From Scilla litardierei (lineage: Eukaryota; Streptophyta; Magnoliopsida; Asparagales; Asparagaceae): a DNA stretch of 64,000 nt. Position numbers and translations under genes: made by a program. The stretch spans positions 279,551,043 to 279,615,042 of the forward strand of contig CM061142.1 of NCBI GenBank assembly GCA_030789695.1. Direction: 5' to 3'. Below are positions 59,230-64,000 of this stretch, piece by piece (the first letter of the stretch is position 1; the number at the start of each line of letters is the position of its first letter). The notes beneath the pieces were generated by a model, which saw only the letters and a program-made list of their open reading frames with translations, was not told where the DNA came from and searched no databases.

Positions 59230-60970
59230 TGTAATGCCCTGCTAAGCTACTGCACAAGTACTAGAGGGGTGTGAATATTACTTTAAAATAATTAAGAAGA
59301 TAATTCCTAACTATCTTGCAAACTCTACCAATTAATGCGGAAATACGGAAATGTAAATAATGACAACAAAGAAACAATCGCAAACACACGATATTACTGG
59401 GTTCGGATCCACCCAAGTCTCCCCGACTTGTTTCCGTTGATCCTACGTCCCAACCACCAGGATCCCCTCCGGATACTTGAGTTAGAAACCCTAACTCAAG
59501 ATTTGCACTATGAAATACTTGTGAAAAACCTTCACAAAGTCAAATCATACATAAATGAAAGTGTGACTCCCACAACCCGGGATCACAAACAAACTCTCAC
59601 AACCGAGAGTGAAACACTTACAATATCAAAGTAAATTGAAATAGAAATTGCTTACCGACAAAATCCTATGCCTTGAGTATAACTTACGATTTAGGGCAAA
59701 ACGGATTTTGGGGAAGATGAAGACGCACCAAACCCTAGCTCCCAGTAGATGACCAGCAATGGAGTCCTAGGTGGATGTTGGTGACCTAGAATCAAGCACT
59801 TGGCTTGGAAGGCTCACAATCAATGAATCTCTCTTTTGAAATAAGAGTGAGGGAGAGATTCATGATTGGAAATGAATGAGCTTTAAATGAGATTGAATGA
59901 TTTCTCTTTGATCTCTAAACTTCTCTTAACATCAGCCTTGAGTGCAATGAATGCAGCACACCAAGTATTTATAGGATAGAGGAGAGAGAGAGAGAGAAAC
60001 GTTTCAATTAAAGCTCCAACGGCTCTATTCTGAACCAAACTAGTCGGTGAAAGAACAACCACTGACCGACTAGTTCATCAACTAGTCGGTCGGTCAAACA
60101 GCATGAACCGACTAAGAGATGAACAGTGAATAGATGAAGTTTCAGACTTACAGAACTAGTCGGTCCAAGAAGACTTGCCAACCGACTAGTTTCACAACTA
60201 GTCGATCGGTGAGTGAACTTAGACCGACTAAGAGATAAAACAAATAGTCTGAGAACAAATTAAATTAGTCGGTCCAAGAACAAATGTTGACCGACTAGTT
60301 CATCAACTAGTCGGTCGCCAAATGTACATAGACCGACTAACGATAAACAGTAACTAGGCATGTACAGGGAAAGCTCAACTAGTCGGTCTAAGAAGCATAA
60401 CTGACCGACTAGTTCACCAACTAGTCGGTCGGTGAGTCAACGTAGACTGACTAACTGTAAACAGTAAAGAGCTTAGAATTGAGAAGGAAAACTAGTCGGT
60501 CCAAGAAACTTTGCCGACCGACTAGATCACCATCTAGTCGGTTGGTTCTTCTTCTTGAACCAACTAACATGCAAAAGAAGTCACGAATCGAAGCGCGATG
60601 CTTCGGAAAAGTTCGTATGGACTGCTACTAAGATCCTAGCTCTAAGATAGGAGCGTTATGAAGATTAAAACGTAAGACCTACTCAAGGCTTAACATTCTA
60701 CGGAACGAAGCTAAAAGACAATAAATAAAACTTGACGAACCGTCTTCGAAAGCTTCAATCCGAATCTTCATGACTTCTAAAATGGTCCATAAGCTTCAAC
60801 GAAGCTTTAGGCATACGATCACGCGTATTGAGAAGTCTCGAGACGTCGCTTTGGATGTTCATATGAATTTGGCGACGATCTCCATAACTGCGCTCACAAA
60901 GAGTTAGTTCAGGATATATTTATGTTTGTTCATCATCCAAAACCAAATCCGGGGAGTCCAATAGCCAACA
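59230..60970 (-). repeat. 5' LTR of Sirevirus C (1741 bp)
   Basis: Pairs with 48903-50636. Array at 60050-60545, TATA-like box at 59965-59976. Confidence 0.95.
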
Positions 60971-61433
60971 AATTGTGACTGCACCCGGGAAACGGGACGT
61001 TGCACGCACAAATTTACTTGTGAGTTTCCGTATTACTTCTAGTAGCAACAAAATGCCCTAGTGAATATACATCGTTGTTCTAACCCACATGACAGGCTCC
61101 TTGACTATAAAATGCAATGCAAATGCTGAATTCACAATTCACGCTAGCAGATAACAAACCGAATGGAAAATCACCTAACAACATCTTTGTCCAAAAATGA
61201 ACATCGAAAAAGCAAATGGCGATCATTGTGCAATACCACAGCAACATAAATTCATTGACGTACCTAATTCTTTCAAACGTATCGGATCGGACCAGGCAAC
61301 CCGAATATTTATAGGGCCGTGCCCATGCCACACCGGAATGGCCCGATATCTTATCGGGCCAGGCCGGGCCGGCCCGATAAGACCGGGCTAAGACCGGGCC
61401 GGCCCAGCCTGAATTGCCACTTATATTCATTAC

Positions 61434-61672
61434 CTTTCCATTAAGAGTTGTCGATTCCATCTCTTCCTTGCTCTATTATAACAGGGGTTGTGTAGGTTCA
61501 CTGTATGACATCTCCATAAACTTTCACGGTTTGTTATTGATGGATTAAGTGAAGACCATTATTCTCCTTTTCCAATATGGGTAGTTTGTGCCATCGAAGA
61601 TTGGTGGAGTTAGGGTGTATTGACCATGTTGGAATTGTGAATTGCTCCTTGGTGATGCCATCATAAACACAA
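61434..61672 (-). pseudogene. Sirevirus A Gag N-terminus, truncated
   Basis: The ATG at 61661 (minus) opens a 38-codon frame with TLTPPIFDGTNYPYWKRR, the conserved Sirevirus Gag start, then a TAA and further stops. Just beyond, the sequence joins (across the later hAT-like insertion) to the integrase-RT linker, so most of gag, protease and integrase had been deleted before the hAT-like element arrived. Confidence 0.78.
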
Positions 61673-61686
61673 GCTCTGATACCAAA
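61673..61686 (-). promoter_or_regulatory. Primer binding site (tRNA-iMet) of Sirevirus A
   Basis: The minus strand reads TTTGGTATCAGAGC abutting the LTR end CCTAACA. Confidence 0.93.
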
Positions 61687-63159
61687 TGTTAGGAAACACT
61701 TGATTGTTCAGATTCTGGGAATTAGCAAGCAGAAATACTAGAGTGGTGTGTTTTTGTAAAAACTTCTAAGTTTTCTGCCTAAGAGATCACTTTGTGTTAC
61801 CAAAGATGATTTTGAATTAACTAATTATAAGTACTTGCAAATAAGAAGATAGATTTTAGCAGCGAAAATAGAATAAATACTTGCAAGAATAAAGCAAACA
61901 CCGATATCAATTGCAAACACAGAATATATCCAGGTTCGATCAATCCCCGGCCTATATCCAGTCCCCAAGTCACCACTTGAGATTTTCACTACTAACTTTC
62001 AAACCGATAGAATAGTATAACATTTCATCTACAATCTACATCACAACCCAATGTAAGGAAACACACTCGATCAAACACGAATGTATCCCTCTCAATAAAC
62101 TGATAGAGTGATAGTAAACCCTTTCCCTTTTACACTCAAAGAGAAAACATATACTTACAACCATTGACAGAGTACAATTTCCCAATAGCCATGCGAGGAA
62201 GCTAGTGTGTAGATGTGAGGCTATAAGGGGTTTGCTCTCTTAAAAGACGTAAAAATTTGAGGCTTAAGAGATCTAAGAATGGCCACGAAATCAAATGAAA
62301 ATTTTGAGTATAAGGCTTAGAATGATGGTTTTTGTTTTGAAAGCTTTTAAGCACAAAAAGATTTTTCTCTTGAAAAATAATGAAATTTCTTATTGTAAAA
62401 ACTCTGAGAAATCTCATCTATTTATAGATCAAAAAACATATGAAACAGATTTTCCAAAACACCCTCAAAACTGTTACAAATGGCTAGTTTGTGGATTTTT
62501 GTATTAGCCAACGTTAATGTATTAGTCGACTAGTGTACAAGATTAGTCGACCAATTTAGTAGACTACTGACTTATTAGTTGACTAATTAATAGCATCTAG
62601 TCTACTAGTCAGTTATGTTAGAAAGATGCTAACTCTTTATTTAAATTTAGTCGACTAGTGGTCATCTGATAGTCGGCTAATACATGAATTAGTTAACTAA
62701 TACATGAATTAGTCGACTATACGTATAACTCTGGTCCACTAATTCTGACATGATGATAGCCATTATTTTCCAAGTTTATTAGTTGACTTATAGACTAATT
62801 CATTATCTTGGGCATGAAAAACTTAGGAAAACTTATTGAAATATTTTCAAAAATATTTCAAACCTTTTCTATAAAATCCTAAGTCTGTGTGCTTCATCAA
62901 GGCTTTAACATAGAATCTAAATCAAAAGAGAAAATTACATCAAAAAATTACATTTGCCTAAAAATCTTCTTGAAGTGGTCTTTGACTTTCAACCTCTTGT
63001 CTTTGATTTTTTGAATGTTTTATTCCTTTAGTATATAGCCTTGATTGGCTTCACTTAGTTTTGATTTTCTATTTCATATATTTACACTCATAGATCATTA
63101 GCACACAAAAATATTTGCTCATCATCAAAACCTATATTGGGAGGACTTAATATTCAACA
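61687..63159 (-). repeat. 5' LTR of Sirevirus A (1473 bp)
   Basis: Starts TGTTAGGAAACAC and ends TTCAACA. Pairs with 31774-33047 plus 39851-40004. TAGTCGACTA array at 62515-62790 and TATA-like box at 62418-62428. Confidence 0.88.
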
Positions 63160-63272
63160 TATAAAGCATGCTAAACTGCCTTAGTAAAATGAAGCAATAC
63201 AGTTTCTTAACTTTTATAACTTAGATGTTCTGTAACTACTTTATTTTGGTTTTGTAAAAGGAGTGATATTGA

Positions 63273-64000
63273 TGTAGAACCATAAAGATTTGGAGAAATT
63301 TGGGGAAGATTTAGAGAAAGAATAAAGAAATCTAAGATTCCAAGACTTCTCACCAAGAAGCTGACTTCTCGTAAAGAAAGAACTTTCTCAGGTTTAGCGG
63401 TTAATCACTCAATAATTTTCATTGCTTAATAAAATAAATTTTGGGCCCTATTAATAGGCTTACAACTGAGACCATCCACTCCATAGTGAACTAATGTGGG
63501 ACTAACCTTATTTACATAAATAAAAGAAAAAAGAAAACTACTACATAAAAGTATGCCTAACAAGTGGATGCACCTAGGCTCAAATCACGCCATAGTGAAC
63601 GAGGTTGAGTCTCATATCTTCGTCTGCGTGTGTACACTTGGATGTCATCATCAACACTCCCCGGGTGAGAAGAACTCAGCTCCGACGAGTGTAGTACATA
63701 GTAGCTCAAATGCTCAAGTAAGTCTGGATGTAACTTCTGAAGCTCTGCTCTAAATATCCAATTATTGTCTAAATCTGACATGTCTTTTCAACCAACCAAG
63801 TAGCGCTGATAACCACCCTATCTGGTTGATATTACCATTTCATCGAGGATGATGTCAATCTGCTCCTTTTTGTGGGTAGATGTGGTAATTTTACTAGAGG
63901 CAATATTACAGGGGGCATTCATCTCATCCTTAGAAGGCTCAAAAAAGGACCTGTAGGTACTATTGCTCAACCCTTATAATTCACTAAATTTCAATGTTAA
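63273..64000 (-). mobile_element. Chromodomain gypsy element (Reina-like), 3' end only
   Basis: A 290-bp LTR (63273-63562; TGTAGAACC...GCCTAACA on plus, so TG...CA on both strands) is followed to the right by the end of a gypsy pol in minus orientation. The rest of the element lies outside the window. Short LTRs and a terminal chromodomain fit the Reina clade of chromoviruses. Confidence 0.65.
63563..63890 (-). pseudogene. Gypsy Pol C-terminus with chromodomain, decayed
   Basis: The minus strand reads IILDEMVISTR, stop, GGYQRYLVG, stop, KDMSDLDNNWI, then ELQKLHPDLLEHL, SSHPGSVDDD and RSLWRDLSLGA. This is the chromodomain pattern (I-L-D, RYLV-x-WK, D..N.WI...EL) and tail of chromoviral integrases, which target heterochromatin marks. 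The second stop (TGA) replaces the conserved Trp (TGG to TGA). An element remnant, not a gene. Confidence 0.65.

Larger units (their letters stand above)
48903..60970 (-). mobile_element. Complete Sirevirus C (Ty1/copia) with env-like gene
   Basis: 12.07 kb with target duplication AATTG (48898-48902 and 60971-60975). LTRs of 1734 and 1741 bp start TGTAATGCCC and end AGCCAACA, differing at roughly 1-2 percent of sites by eye. tRNA-iMet primer site at 59215-59229 and PPT at 50637-50650. Order on the minus strand: gag, protease, integrase, RT, RNase H, then an env-like frame downstream of pol, the hallmark of Sireviruses (SIRE/Maximus). gag and pol carry a few frameshifts and stops; the env-like frame is intact. 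Confidence 0.93.
44207..61004 (+). mobile_element. LTR-only chromovirus derivative with 131-bp interior
   Basis: Left LTR 44207-46406 and right LTR 46538-48902 plus 60976-61004. The target duplication is CACAC (44202-44206) versus CGCAC (61005-61009), one transition apart. The 131-bp interior holds only a candidate primer site and a PPT. End sequences (TGTAAC), the CGAGTACGGAATTTTTTGCA stretch before the PPT and the primer-site words resemble the Tekay-like gypsy at 10373, so it is probably a non-autonomous chromovirus derivative mobilised in trans. It is interrupted by Sirevirus C. Confidence 0.8.
43616..61425. mobile_element. hAT-like non-autonomous DNA element, split by nested insertions
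   Basis: An 8-bp duplication TTCATTAC (43608-43615 and 61426-61433) flanks ends that form a short inverted repeat (TATGGTGGCAATT and, reversed, TATAAGTGGCAATT). Both subterminal regions are rich in GGCCCGGCCC-type words (43635-43790 and 61310-61410). Without the passengers it is about 1.0 kb and has no transposase. 8-bp duplications and GTGGCAA-type ends fit the hAT superfamily. Arms are 43616-44206 and 61005-61425. Confidence 0.65.
31774..63159 (-). mobile_element. Old, internally deleted Sirevirus A (host of the nested insertions)
   Basis: Two LTRs of about 1.4 kb starting TGTTAGGAAACAC and ending TTCAACA bracket the span: left at 31774-33047 plus 39851-40004, right at 61687-63159. A minus-strand PPT follows the left LTR and a tRNA-iMet site (61673-61686) abuts the right LTR. 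Between them survive decayed fragments of RNase H/RT (40016-43607) and the start of Gag (61434-61661). The LTRs differ substantially with several indels, so it is the oldest layer. Flanking 5-mers (AACAT left, TATAA right) do not match, so a clean target duplication is not seen. It is interrupted by the Tat-like element, the solo LTR and the hAT-like element with its own passengers. Confidence 0.8.

Noticed and set aside
31769..63164. Target duplication for Sirevirus A
   Set aside because: Flanking 5-mers AACAT and TATAA do not match. The element is old or one end has been altered, so no duplication is claimed.
63163..63180. CATGCTAAACTG shared with 42622 as a possible repeat junction
   Set aside because: Only 12 bases match and the surroundings differ; consistent with chance.

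Overview
The window is nuclear DNA from a flowering plant, probably a eudicot; I cannot name the species. It is gene-poor, repeat-dense chromatin. The evidence is a set of plant-type LTR retrotransposons (Ty1/copia Ale and Sirevirus lineages, Ty3/gypsy Tekay-like, Tat-like and chromodomain elements, a TR-GAG element), plant tRNA-iMet primer sites, hAT-like and Helitron-like ends, and one plant-type two-pore K+ channel (TPK) relic. I see no intact host gene. The only uninterrupted reading frames of note belong to retrotransposons: a TR-GAG gag and a Sirevirus env-like frame.

Layout. 1-6916: minus-strand TR-GAG element with 2.5 kb LTRs, gag only, left LTR cut by the window edge. 6917-9794: relic of a TPK channel gene whose N-terminal exon is tandemly amplified (about 1.1 kb units built from 132-bp, 44-codon sub-repeats), followed by two degenerate pore domains. 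9971-10372: SINE-like element and a short tandem repeat. 10373-20136: complete plus-strand Tekay-like gypsy element (TSD TTACT) whose gag-pol is open except for five nonsense transitions and two GT-AG introns. 20869-21757: Helitron-like sequence. 21763-26864: complete Ale-like copia (TSD CTAAA). 26865-31773: unassigned intergenic DNA with a duplicated coding-like segment. 31774-63159: an old, internally deleted Sirevirus (A) that hosts a stack of insertions: a Tat-like element (33048-39850, TSD ATTCT), a solo Sirevirus-type LTR (40719-42614), and a hAT-like element (43616-61425, 8-bp TSD TTCATTAC). The hAT-like element contains a chromovirus derivative that is almost only LTR (44207-61004, 131-bp interior). 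That derivative's right LTR contains a younger Sirevirus (C, 48903-60970, TSD AATTG) with an env-like gene. 63273-64000: 3' end of a chromodomain gypsy element entering from the right.

The strongest unexplained signal is in the promoters. Each of the seven long-LTR families carries its own array of alternating inverted or palindromic motifs at or a few hundred bp upstream of a TATA-like box, while the two short-LTR families lack one. One module (AGTCGGTC / GACCGACT with a TTACTGTTTA lead-in) is shared, in the same transcriptional orientation, by the gypsy LTR, the Sirevirus C LTR and a third site inside Sirevirus C just upstream of its env-like gene. That suggests promoter-module exchange between retrotransposon superfamilies and a possible internal env promoter. 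The second strong signal is the intron-bearing gypsy polyprotein: removal of a 71-bp intron restores the integrase frame exactly.
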